Shown: in pieces, positions 8,329-16,476 of the stretch
How the letters are laid out: the number at the start of each line of letters is the position of its first letter
Numbering within the stretch: the stretch's first letter is position 1
Made by a program: the position numbers and the translations under genes
The notes under the pieces: generated by a model
What the model saw: only the letters and a program-made list of their open reading frames with translations
Database searches by the model: none
What the model was told of the DNA's origin: nothing
DNA from: G020344215 sp039586575
GTDB taxonomy: Bacteria; Gemmatimonadota; Gemmatimonadetes; Palauibacterales; KS3-K002
Reading direction: 5' to 3'
DNA length: 64,000 bases
NCBI GenBank assembly: GCA_039586575.1
Contig: JBDHKD010000004.1
Location: 1 to 64,000, forward strand

Positions 8329-9246
8329 CTAGCTCGTGAGCAGCTGCTCGCCGGTAATCAACTCGTACGCCTTAAGATAACGCCTCGAGGTGTTTTCTAC
8401 GACCTCGGGCGGCATGTGCGGCGGCGGCGGCATTCGGTTCCACTCCCCTTTGGCCACCAGTAGATCCAAGTAGTCACGGACCGGCTGCTTGTCGAAGGAC
8501 TGCTGACTGTGACCCGGCTCGTACTGCTCGACCAGCCAGAAACGCGAGGAGTCGGGCGTCAGCGCCTCGTCGATCAGCAATATCTCACCCTCGGTGCCGA
8601 CGCCGAACTCGAACTTGGTGTCGGCCAAGATGACACCGCCATCGAACGCGATATCGTGGGCTCGCTGATACAGTTCCAGGCTCATATCGCGCAGCGTGTT
8701 GGCGACCGCGACGCCGACGGTGGCGCAGACTCGCTCGAAGGTGATGTTCTCGTCGTGCCCCTCGGTCGCCTTGGTGGCCGGCGAAAAGATGGGCGGGTCG
8801 AGCCGCTGTGCCTCGATCAGTCCCTCCGGCAACTGCTCGCCCGCCAAGGTTCCGCTGACCCGGTATTCTTTCCAAGCGGAGCCGGTGATGTAACCGCGCA
8901 CGACGCACTCGATGGGGAAGGGCTGCGTCTTACGGCACAGTATCGAGCGCCCCTCCCACTTGTCGCGGCTGTCGGCCAGTGGGCGGTGCCGCTCGATGAT
9001 CTGATCCGGATCGGCGGTGATCAGATGGTTGGCCACGATGTCTCTGGTTCGCTCGAACCACCAGAGCGAGATCTGCGTCAGCACTTGACCTTTGTGGGGG
9101 ATCGGCTCGTCCAGCACCACATCGAAGGCACTGAGTCGATCGGTGGCCACGAGGAGCAAGTCGTCGCCCAAGGCGTACACCTCGCGCACCTTGCCTTCCT
9201 TCACCAGCGGGAGATCGAGCTTGACGTTGCGTAGCGGTTGTGTCAT
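8329..9246 (-). CDS. purC: Phosphoribosylaminoimidazole-succinocarboxamide synthase (SAICAR synthase)
   Basis: ATP-dependent ligase joining aspartate to CAIR in de novo purine synthesis. At 305 residues it belongs to the longer, yeast-like class. Visible motifs are the N-terminal GKVREVYALGDDLLLVATDRLSAFD, the central IECVVRGYITGSAWKEY and the C-terminal LIDEALTPDSSRFW, which bind ATP and substrate. It starts 26 bases after purB, which supplies the next lyase step, so the two enzymes are encoded in sequence. Confidence 0.95.
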   Translation of the reverse strand: MTQPLRNVKLDLPLVKEGKVREVYALGDDLLLVATDRLSAFDVVLDEPIPHKGQVLTQISLWWFERTRDIVANHLITADPDQIIERHRPLADSRDKWEGRSILCRKTQPFPIECVVRGYITGSAWKEYRVSGTLAGEQLPEGLIEAQRLDPPIFSPATKATEGHDENITFERVCATVGVAVANTLRDMSLELYQRAHDIAFDGGVILADTKFEFGVGTEGEILLIDEALTPDSSRFWLVEQYEPGHSQQSFDKQPVRDYLDLLVAKGEWNRMPPPPHMPPEVVENTSRRYLKAYELITGEQLLTS

Positions 9247-9272
9247 CGCCGTGTCTCGTTTGCCAGCACCGG

Positions 9273-10712
9273 TCAGACGGTGAGGGTTGGGCTGGTCGTG
9301 TCTATCTCGTCCCGGTAACGGTCCAGCACGGGATCGACCCAGTCGGAGATGAAGCGATCGACCTGTTCTACCGCTCGGCCGGCCATCGCCGCCGGGCTCA
9401 ACATCCTCTCAAGATCCGACCGCTCGAGACCGATCTCGCGGTCGTTCGCCAGGCGCTCCACCATATCGTTCGGCTTCCCTTGGCGCACCTCTTCCGCCGC
9501 AGCCACGGCGTGCCGGCGGATCACCTCGTGCAGCTGCTGACGGTCGGCTCCCCGGCGCGCCAGGTGCAGCAGCACGGGCTCCGCCGCCAGGTAGGGCATC
9601 TGGTCGGCGAGGCGGCGCGCAATGACTTCCGGATTGACCCGCAGCCCTGCGGCCACGTTATGCCAGATCAACAGCACGGCATCGGTGGCCAAATACGCTT
9701 CGGGAACCGCGATTCGCTTGTTGGCCGAGTCATCGAGAGTGCGCTCCAGCCACTGGGTCGCCGCGGTGATCGCCGGGTCGAGGGAAAGCACCATGACGTG
9801 ACGCGCCAGCGCGTTGATTCGCTCGCAGCGCATCGGGTTCCGCTTGTGGGGCATGGCGCTGGATCCCACCTGCGAAGCCCCGAACGGTTCCTCGAGCTCG
9901 CCGAAACTCTGCAGCAGACGAATGTCGTTGGCGAACTTCGATGCCGACTGGGCTAGGTCCGAGAGTACGGCGAGCAGCGCAGCGTCGACTTTGCGCGCGT
10001 AGGTCTGGGCGGTGACGCCGTACGTCTCTGCGAACCCCATCTTCTGGGCGACCAGAGCGCAGAGGCGCTCGACCTTCTGTGAATCGCCGTCGAACAGGAT
10101 GAGGAAGGAGGCTTCGGTGCCCGTAGCACCACGCGTACCTCGAAAGCGCAGGTTCTGCAGCCGGAACTCGATGGTCTCCAGGTCGAGCAGCAAGTCCTGC
10201 ATCCAGAGGGTGGTTCGCTTACCGACGGTGGTCGGCTGGGCGGGCTGCAGGTGGGTGTAGCCCATACAGACGAGGTCACGGTGCTGCAACGCTTGCGCGC
10301 GCAGCGCGGCCAGAAGGTTGAGAACGCGGCGGCGGATGAGACGTAGCGCCTCGCGATGCTGGATCAGGTCGGCGTTGTCCATGACGAACGCCGAAGTGGC
10401 TCCGAGGTGAATTACGCCTCTGGCCGAGGGCGCGACCTCGCCGAAGTGGTGGATATGGGCCATGACCTCGTGTCGCGTCTCCGACTCGAGCTCTGCAATA
10501 CGGGTCAGGTCGATATCGTCTACGCTGGACCGCATGGCGGCGAGGGCATCCTCGCCGATCTCCAGGCCCAGCTCGCGTTCCACCTCGGCGAGGGCGATCC
10601 ACAGCTGCCGCCAGATTCGGGCGCGGTGACGTGGCCCGAATATGGCCGACATGTCCTTGGAGGCGTAGCGCGTGATCAGCGGATTCTGGTATGCGTCGGT
10701 CACTGGCGTCAA
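9273..10712 (-). CDS. purB: Adenylosuccinate lyase
   Basis: Fumarase-superfamily lyase acting twice in purine synthesis: SAICAR to AICAR and adenylosuccinate to AMP. The signature loop GSSAMPHKRNP with its catalytic Ser is present, as are TSAFVMDNAD and YTHLQPAQPTT. The 479-residue length is normal. The TTG at 10712 follows the htrA TGA directly; a GTG three codons in (10703) is an alternative start. Translation is probably coupled to htrA. Confidence 0.95.
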   Translation of the reverse strand: MTPVTDAYQNPLITRYASKDMSAIFGPRHRARIWRQLWIALAEVERELGLEIGEDALAAMRSSVDDIDLTRIAELESETRHEVMAHIHHFGEVAPSARGVIHLGATSAFVMDNADLIQHREALRLIRRRVLNLLAALRAQALQHRDLVCMGYTHLQPAQPTTVGKRTTLWMQDLLLDLETIEFRLQNLRFRGTRGATGTEASFLILFDGDSQKVERLCALVAQKMGFAETYGVTAQTYARKVDAALLAVLSDLAQSASKFANDIRLLQSFGELEEPFGASQVGSSAMPHKRNPMRCERINALARHVMVLSLDPAITAATQWLERTLDDSANKRIAVPEAYLATDAVLLIWHNVAAGLRVNPEVIARRLADQMPYLAAEPVLLHLARRGADRQQLHEVIRRHAVAAAEEVRQGKPNDMVERLANDREIGLERSDLERMLSPAAMAGRAVEQVDRFISDWVDPVLDRYRDEIDTTSPTLTV

Positions 10713-12215
10713 TCAATCCCTGACGATTCGGAAGGACGTGCTGCGCAGTGCGCCGCCCCTCTCGAAGTGGACCCGGATCGCGCCTCGGCCCGCCAAGTAG
10801 TCGAGGAACTCCGCGACCTCGTCGGCATTGCTCACCCTTTGGCGATTGATAGCGACGATGAGATCACCGGCCTGCAGCCCGGTCGCCCGCGAGGCGTTGT
10901 CCGAAATGTCGACGATCAGGGCGCCATCTTCGTAGCGTAGCGCCCGTTCCGCACGTATCGCCGGGGTCAGCGTGACGAGTTCGAGGCCCTCCAAGACCTC
11001 GATCCGATCGGCGGTGACCGAGGGCAGATCCTCCACGGAGAGCATCACTTGCCGGTCACGCCCACGACGATCACGGATTGTAATAGAGACCGCCTGGCCG
11101 GGGGACACATTGAACAGTTCGGCCTCCCAGTCGAGGTGCGATTTTACCGGGCGCCCCTGAACTGCTACCAGTTCCATGCCGACTTCGAGGTCGGCTCGCT
11201 CCGCCGGCGACCCCGGCGCCACTCGGACGATGGAGGCGCCGCGGCGGCGTCCGGGTCGATCGCTCTCCGCCGGACCCACATCCAGTCCAACCCACGGCCG
11301 CCGCACCTGGCCTTCGTTGCGAAGCTGCTCCGCGATACGCAGCGCTCGGTTGATCGGGATCGCGAATCCCAGCCCCTGCGATCCACCGGACCGCGAGAAG
11401 ATAGCCGAGTTCACGCCAATCACCTGCCCGTCCGCATTAGCCAGCGGGCCGCCGGAGTTCCCGGGGTTGATCGACGCGTCGGTCTGGATCATGTCGGCGT
11501 AAATCGTCTGACCGTCGCCCTGCGAGCCGCCGAAGGCGGACGGCAGGATGTGGCGGCCGACACCGGAGATCACCCCGGCCGTGACGGTGGGTTCGACGTT
11601 GGACAGAAGGTAGCCGAACGGGTTGCCGATCGCGATCGCCGGCTCGCCAGTGACCAGGTCGTCGGAGTCTCCGAACCCGGGCACCGGTATCTCCGCCTCC
11701 ACCCGCAGCAAGGCGAGGTCGGAGAGCTCGTCGCTGCCCACGAGTTCGGCGGGGAAGTCTTCGCCGTCGGCGGCTGAGACGACGATCTCGGTCGCCCCTT
11801 GCACGACGTGCGCGTTGGTGAGCACGTATCCACCCGCTGCGATGGCGAAGCCCGAACCCAGACCCTGTACCTCTCGCTCGTAGCCGAACGGGTCGCCGTA
11901 GCCGAAGAAATCCTCCCACAGAGAGGGCCGTCCAACCCGTGTGCGCCGGATGACGTTGACGCTCACCACCGAAGGGATGACTCTCCGCGCCGCCTCCACT
12001 ACGGGAGTCTGCCGAGCTGTGCTCTGAGTTGCCGGGACGGCCTCTTGTGGCGGCGCTGTTTCGACCGCCTGTGAAGCGCTCTTCTCGGCGCCGTCCAAGA
12101 AGGCCGGCGGGCCGAGTAGGACGATGCTCAGCGCCACGAGGGCCGCCGCGAAACCGGCGATCCAGCCGGCGAGAAACCCTGGGCGCCTCCGCCCCCGCTC
12201 GGATCTCGTGTTTAT
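10713..12215 (-). CDS. DegP/HtrA-family periplasmic serine protease, probably starting at ATA
   Basis: Membrane-anchored trypsin-like protease/chaperone of the envelope. Counted from the conventional GTG at 12137, the triad is His110 (TNAHVV), Asp140 (SDLALL) and Ser228 (NPGNSGGP), followed by two PDZ domains (about 275-365 and 385-474). That GTG lies inside the anchor and has no ribosome site. The frame stays open upstream to ATA 12215, giving a charged N-terminus and a full helix (GFLAGWIAGFAAALVALSIV). ATA sits 7 bases after AGGAGG and overlaps the preceding stop as ATAA, exactly where ATGA would be expected. I therefore infer an ATA start and about 500 residues. Confidence 0.85.
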   Translation of the reverse strand: MNTRSERGRRRPGFLAGWIAGFAAALVALSIVLLGPPAFLDGAEKSASQAVETAPPQEAVPATQSTARQTPVVEAARRVIPSVVSVNVIRRTRVGRPSLWEDFFGYGDPFGYEREVQGLGSGFAIAAGGYVLTNAHVVQGATEIVVSAADGEDFPAELVGSDELSDLALLRVEAEIPVPGFGDSDDLVTGEPAIAIGNPFGYLLSNVEPTVTAGVISGVGRHILPSAFGGSQGDGQTIYADMIQTDASINPGNSGGPLANADGQVIGVNSAIFSRSGGSQGLGFAIPINRALRIAEQLRNEGQVRRPWVGLDVGPAESDRPGRRRGASIVRVAPGSPAERADLEVGMELVAVQGRPVKSHLDWEAELFNVSPGQAVSITIRDRRGRDRQVMLSVEDLPSVTADRIEVLEGLELVTLTPAIRAERALRYEDGALIVDISDNASRATGLQAGDLIVAINRQRVSNADEVAEFLDYLAGRGAIRVHFERGGALRSTSFRIVRD

Positions 12216-12892
12216 ACGCTCGCCTCCTCTCGGCTCGGCACCGCCAGCTTCGCTTTCTCGGCGTCCTTCAGAAACGCCTCGATCCCGCGATCCGTTAGCG
12301 GGTGGTCGAGCAGTTTCCAGAGCACCGCCGGCGGCACGGTGGCGACGTCCGCGCCGATCATCGCCGCCTCTACGAAGTGAAGCGGATGGCGAATCGAAGC
12401 GACCAGGATCTCCGTGTCGAACCCGTAGTTGTCGTAGATCTCACGGATTTGGGCTATCAAATCCATCCCCTGATGGCTGATGTCATCGAGACGTCCGACG
12501 AACGGCGAAATGAAGGTCGCTCCCGCTTTCGCCGCCAGCAGCGCCTGTGAGGCAGAGAAGCAGAGTGTAACGTTGACGCCGATCCCCGCAGCCCGCAGCT
12601 GGCGCGTCGCCACCAGGCCATCCTCGGTCAGCGGGACCTTGATCACCACGTTCTCTCCGATGGCCGCCAGATCTCTCCCTTGGGCGACCATCCCGTCAGA
12701 GTCGGTGGCGAGCACCTCCAGGCTGACCGGCCCGTCCACCGCTTCGGCGACTTCCTTCATGTAGTCGGCTACACTGGCGTCACCGACGACCTTTGCCATT
12801 AGCGACGGATTCGTGGTTACGCCGTCGATCAGACCCGCCCGCGCAGCGCGGCGAATCTCCTGGAGATCCGCCGTATCAAGGAAAATCTTCAT
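12212..12892 (-). CDS. Transaldolase / fructose-6-phosphate aldolase family
   Basis: Class I aldolase of the small (226-residue) transaldolase subfamily, acting in the pentose-phosphate pathway or on fructose 6-phosphate. The N-terminal MKIFLDTADLQEIRRA, DGVTTNPSLMAK and Schiff-base lysine in VVIKVPLTEDG are all present, with SPFVGRLDD and ASIRHPLHFVEAA further on. Whether it is a transaldolase (TalC-like) or Fsa cannot be settled by eye. ATG 12892 follows AAGGGGGG. The stop overlaps the proposed htrA start. Confidence 0.9.
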   Translation of the reverse strand: MKIFLDTADLQEIRRAARAGLIDGVTTNPSLMAKVVGDASVADYMKEVAEAVDGPVSLEVLATDSDGMVAQGRDLAAIGENVVIKVPLTEDGLVATRQLRAAGIGVNVTLCFSASQALLAAKAGATFISPFVGRLDDISHQGMDLIAQIREIYDNYGFDTEILVASIRHPLHFVEAAMIGADVATVPPAVLWKLLDHPLTDRGIEAFLKDAEKAKLAVPSREEASV

Positions 12893-12932
12893 TCGTTGCC
12901 CCCCTTAGCCCGTCGCTCCTCGGTCTCTGAGA

Positions 12933-13718
12933 CTACTCCTTACTATATTCGACTCCCGTCAAAAACAATCCCTGCGCCGGTGCCGGCGGCGCCGACCGCA
13001 GCCCGGACTCGCCCTCTAACAGCCGGGCGATCTCGTCCACCTGCCTCAGGCCGCGCCCGATCTCGACCAGTGTACCCACGAGATACCGCACCATCCGGTG
13101 CAGGTAGCGGTCGGCGGTAATCTCGAACTCCACCACGCCGTCGGCCCGGCACGCCTCGCGCCAAACCGCGGCTGCGACGCTGCAGCGCACCCCCCGCTCC
13201 GGCTGACCCGCTTTGGCGAAAGCGCTAAAGTCGTGGTCGCCCACGATGCAATCGCTAGCGGTGCTCATACGCTCGAGGTCCAGGGCGCGCCCCAGCGGCC
13301 AACACCAAGGCGCATGGAAAGGCGACTGCGACCGGCGGTCCACACCAACTCGATAGATGTAGGTGCGTGACAGTGCGTCGTAGCGGGGATGAAACGAGTC
13401 GTGAACACGCTCCGCCGATTCGATCCAGAGGTCCGGTGGCGCCAGCGCGTTGAGAGCCCTGAGCAGTTCCTGCTCGCCGAAGCGGTCCGGAATCAAGGCA
13501 CTGGCCACCTGGCCCGTGGCATGCACGCCGCGGTCGGTGCGACCAGCTGCGGTGACCTTCAGCGGCACGTGCCCGCAGATTCGGCCCAACAAGGCCAAAA
13601 GCTCACCCTGCACCGTGCGCCGGTCATTCTGCGACTGCCAACCGTAGAAATTCCGGCCCTGGTAGTGCAAGACGAGCTTCACTCGCCAGTATCCCGCGTG
13701 GTGCCCTGGCTGCGCCAC
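12933..13718 (-). CDS. truA: tRNA pseudouridine(38-40) synthase
   Basis: Forms pseudouridine at positions 38-40 of the tRNA anticodon stem. The catalytic Asp is in AAGRTDRGVHATGQ; YQGRNFYGWQ opens the N-terminal domain and FLHRMVRYLVGTL is replaced by the similar YLHRMVRYLVGTLVEIG. The frame runs from GTG 13718 (261 residues), but a GTG at 13682 gives the canonical VKLVLHYQG start and 249 residues, so either is possible. It lies 46 bases downstream of lexA on the same strand. Confidence 0.93.
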   Translation of the reverse strand: MAQPGHHAGYWRVKLVLHYQGRNFYGWQSQNDRRTVQGELLALLGRICGHVPLKVTAAGRTDRGVHATGQVASALIPDRFGEQELLRALNALAPPDLWIESAERVHDSFHPRYDALSRTYIYRVGVDRRSQSPFHAPWCWPLGRALDLERMSTASDCIVGDHDFSAFAKAGQPERGVRCSVAAAVWREACRADGVVEFEITADRYLHRMVRYLVGTLVEIGRGLRQVDEIARLLEGESGLRSAPPAPAQGLFLTGVEYSKE

Positions 13719-13764
13719 GCGCGAGAAACTACCGGCGCCAATCGAGGCGTGTCAAGCGATTCGG

Positions 13765-14376
13765 TCAGTACTTGCGGATAACGCCGACAACCACGCCCCG
13801 CACCCTGACGGCATCCTCCCTGTAGTACTGCGGCGCGTGGTTTTCGTTGGAGGGCTGGAGGCGAACGCGGCCGTCGCTCTCTCGATAGAAGCGCTTCACA
13901 GTCGCCGTGTCTCCTCCGACAAGCGCGATCACCATCTCGCCGTTCTCGGCCGTCTCGCGCGCTTCAACGACGACACAGTCCCCGTCACGAATCTGGTCGT
14001 CGATCATCGAGTCGCCACGCACTCGCAGGACGAAGTGCGGAGCCGCGCCGGCCAGCATGTCCTCGGGAACCGCGATCGTCTCGTTGTCCTCGATCGCCTC
14101 GATGGGGTAGCCGGCGGCCACGAGTCCCAGGAGCGGGAGCCCGGTCGCCGCCACCTTCGGCCGAGCCGTCTCTAGCGGCTCCACCGAGCGGCTTTCATTG
14201 TAGTTGCGCCGGATATACCCTTTCCTCTCCAGGTTGGAGAGGTGCTCGTGCACCGTCGCCAGCGATCGGTAGCCGAAGAACTGGGCAATCTCCTCGAAGC
14301 TGGGTGAGTACCCCGAGTTCTGGATGAAACTCTCGATAAAATCGAGTATCTCGCGCTGCCGCTTCGTGAGCGCCAT
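13765..14376 (-). CDS. lexA: SOS-response repressor LexA
   Basis: Transcriptional repressor that self-cleaves on RecA filaments (EC 3.4.21.88). A 203-residue protein: N-terminal winged helix (residues 1-65, MALTKRQREILDFIESF), then the S24 peptidase domain with cleavage site Ala88-Gly89 (LVAAGYP), Ser123 (GDSM) and Lys161 (ATVKRF). The Ser-Lys spacing of 38 matches the family. The frame is open far upstream, but ATG 14376 follows GGAGG and gives the family-typical start. A promoter with overlapping direct repeats lies 50-100 bases upstream, suggesting autoregulation. Confidence 0.95.
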   Translation of the reverse strand: MALTKRQREILDFIESFIQNSGYSPSFEEIAQFFGYRSLATVHEHLSNLERKGYIRRNYNESRSVEPLETARPKVAATGLPLLGLVAAGYPIEAIEDNETIAVPEDMLAGAAPHFVLRVRGDSMIDDQIRDGDCVVVEARETAENGEMVIALVGGDTATVKRFYRESDGRVRLQPSNENHAPQYYREDAVRVRGVVVGVIRKY

Positions 14377-14426
14377 GACGCCTCCGATCTGCTGTCGCTG
14401 ACGCGCCGGGCGGCCCGTCGGGGCGC

Positions 14427-14473
14427 CCGAACAGGAGCCGAAATACAATACCCGAAAATGCACCGAAGCGCAA
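14427..14473 (-). promoter_or_regulatory. Candidate lexA promoter with direct-repeat operator
   Basis: On the minus strand TTGCGC (14473-14468), a 17-base spacer and TATTGT (14450-14445) make a good sigma-70-type promoter. Four copies of TTCGG start at 14467, 14456, 14442 and 14431, giving two pairs each with an 11-bp period across the spacer, the -10 and the expected start site. The 11-bp period equals that of the alphaproteobacterial LexA box GTTC-N7-GTTC. The operator role is inferred. Confidence 0.45.
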
Positions 14474-14544
14474 CCCCGGCAGGAGGTCCTGGGCCCGGGG
14501 AGTGGGGCGCCCGGAGGCCCGTGGCAGCCCCGTTGCCCGATCGG

Positions 14545-14574
14545 GTGACGAATGTGGGGGGAAGGCACTATATT
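14545..14574 (+). promoter_or_regulatory. Candidate promoter for the HEAT/HD-GYP gene pair
   Basis: GTGACG (14545-14550), an 18-base spacer and TATATT (14569-14574) match sigma-70 elements at 4/6 and 5/6 positions. It points away from lexA, so the 342-base gap 14377-14718 holds divergent promoters. The resulting leader of about 140 bases shows no other recognised element. Confidence 0.4.
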
Positions 14575-14718
14575 ATTGGGTCGGTAGTCGGTTCGGACAC
14601 CTACCCCTGCCTTGTCCGTGAGCTCCAGGTCGTCATCGAACGCAGCCGCGCCAACAGACGTTCGATCTGTGGCGGGCGTTCCTCCTGAGAGCGGCGTACT
14701 GCCGAAAGGGAAGCGGTG

Positions 14719-16476
14719 ATGGACGAAGATGTCCTGAGTGGTCTGCCCGATTTCGATTCGGAGGTCAACTCCGACCCCGAACCCGACTTCGGCCCCCGTG
14801 TAGCGGAGGCTCCCGAGGAGGGTGCCCTCGATACGGAGGTCCGAGAGTTCCTCGTCGCCTTCCTCAAGACGGTGCGAGCGGCGCAGCTCTACGTGCAGGG
14901 GAACCCGCTCCTGCATCAGTTCACCGAGGATCTCAAACGGCGCCTCGGGGCGATCTGGGACCGCGTGCCGTCGCTGAACTTCACGGTCGGCGAGAGCGAG
15001 CTCCGCTGGCTCGATAGTCCTGTGTACCGGGAGAAGCTCGGCGGCCCGGACAATTTCGCCTTCCAGCTCTATCGGGACGGCATCCGGCGATTCGAACTGC
15101 TGCCCGGCGTCGAAGAGGACGAGCTGCGCCAGTTCATCGATGTGTTGCGGCTTTCCAAGACGCTGAGGCAGGACGAAGACGATCTCCTGACGCTGATGTG
15201 GAACTGCGATTTCTCCTACATCCGTTACGAGTACGTCGATGTGTTGGGCGACGAGCCGCCGGTTCCGACCCCGGATCTGTCTCAGTCGGCCGACGAGACG
15301 CTCCCGGCGCTGCCGGAGCTCGAGCTTTCGCCGGAGCTGCAGACTCCGACCCTGCGGGAAGACTTCGAGCCGTCGCTCTACTTCCTCGATGAATCGGATG
15401 TAGCGCATCTTCAGCAGGAATTGCGCCGCGAGTGGGACCGTCTAGTCAAGCAAGACGTGATGATCGCCGTCCTCGATCAGTACGAGATGGGCGACGATGA
15501 GCGGCGTGCCGAGATCGTCGACATCCTCCGCCAGATGCTGCCGCGGGTGCTGGCTGAGGGCGGTTTCTCGCAGGCATCGTTCATCGTCGGCGAACTGAAG
15601 CTCATCGCTGAGCGAGCACAGAGCCCGGCGATCGCCGAGCAGGTCGGCGCCATCATCGGCGAGCTGAGCGAGCCGATCGTGCTCGAGCAGCTGGTGCGAA
15701 TCCTCGAAGACGGGACGATCGATCCCAACAGCGAGGCTCTGGCAACGCTGCTTGGCGCGCTGAAGCCGGAAGCGATTGTGACGCTGATTCAGGCAATGCC
15801 GATGGTGGTCCGCAAGGAGGCCCGGGAACAGCTCCTGGCGACGCTCGATCGGTTGGCCTCGATGAACCCGAGGCTGATGGGCAGCTTGATCGGTTCCGAA
15901 GACCCGCGCGTGGCGGGGCAAGCGGCGCAGATCGCGGGACGACTGAAGATGGGAGGGACAGCCGAGCCTATCGCTCGACTGCTGAAGCGCCAGGAGCAGG
16001 AAGTACGGCTTGCGGCGGTGGAGGCCCTGGTGGCATTGCGGACGTCGATGGCCGGCGCTCCGCTGATGAGCGCCCTGACCGACAAGAGCCGCGACGTGCG
16101 AGTCTCGGCCGCCAAGGGTATCGCGCGGCTGAGGTACAGTCCCGCGGCGCAGCAGCTCGAGTCGCGCATCAAGAGCAAGGACCTGCGCAAGCGGGATCTG
16201 ACGGAGCAGCTGGCGTTCTTCGAGGCCTACGCGTTCGCGGCGGGCCCCAAGGGCACTCGCTTGTTGGCTCGGATGTTGAACGGGCGGCGGTACCTCTGGG
16301 TCAGGTTTCCCAGTCAGGTACGGGCGTGCGCGGCGCGAGCGCTCGGTCTGGTCGGTGGGCCGGAGGCGGACCAGGCGCTGAACACTGCAGAGTCGAGCCG
16401 TGATCCGATGGTGCTGAGCGCGGTACACGCGGCACGGCGCGGGCCCGAGGCGGAGGAGACACCGGATGAGGGATGA
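14719..16476 (+). CDS. HEAT-repeat protein with an N-terminal module shared with its neighbour
   Basis: A 585-residue soluble protein without signal peptide. Residues 1-40 are acidic. Residues about 45-180 form a helical/beta module (FLVAFLKTVRAAQLYVQGNP, FQLYRDGIRRFELLPG, ELRQFIDVL). After an acidic Pro-rich linker, residues 220-580 are helical HEAT-type repeats (VAGQAAQIAGRLKMGGTAEP, VRLAAVEALVALR, VRVSAAKGIARL), usually protein-docking surfaces. ATG 14719 follows AAGGGAAG; a GTG just before it is an alternative start. The 3' end overlaps the downstream HD-GYP gene by 11 bases, so the proteins probably act together, the HEAT protein perhaps as scaffold. Confidence 0.75.
   Translation: MDEDVLSGLPDFDSEVNSDPEPDFGPRVAEAPEEGALDTEVREFLVAFLKTVRAAQLYVQGNPLLHQFTEDLKRRLGAIWDRVPSLNFTVGESELRWLDSPVYREKLGGPDNFAFQLYRDGIRRFELLPGVEEDELRQFIDVLRLSKTLRQDEDDLLTLMWNCDFSYIRYEYVDVLGDEPPVPTPDLSQSADETLPALPELELSPELQTPTLREDFEPSLYFLDESDVAHLQQELRREWDRLVKQDVMIAVLDQYEMGDDERRAEIVDILRQMLPRVLAEGGFSQASFIVGELKLIAERAQSPAIAEQVGAIIGELSEPIVLEQLVRILEDGTIDPNSEALATLLGALKPEAIVTLIQAMPMVVRKEAREQLLATLDRLASMNPRLMGSLIGSEDPRVAGQAAQIAGRLKMGGTAEPIARLLKRQEQEVRLAAVEALVALRTSMAGAPLMSALTDKSRDVRVSAAKGIARLRYSPAAQQLESRIKSKDLRKRDLTEQLAFFEAYAFAAGPKGTRLLARMLNGRRYLWVRFPSQVRACAARALGLVGGPEADQALNTAESSRDPMVLSAVHAARRGPEAEETPDEG

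Noticed and set aside
14458..14688. 76-codon open frame between lexA and the HEAT gene
   Set aside because: It would have to overlap both divergent promoters; composition is Arg/Pro/Gly-rich as expected from chance translation of GC-rich DNA.
14377..15408. Extension of lexA to a 547-residue protein
   Set aside because: The upstream part is the antisense of the HEAT gene; ATG 14376 with GGAGG gives a normal LexA.
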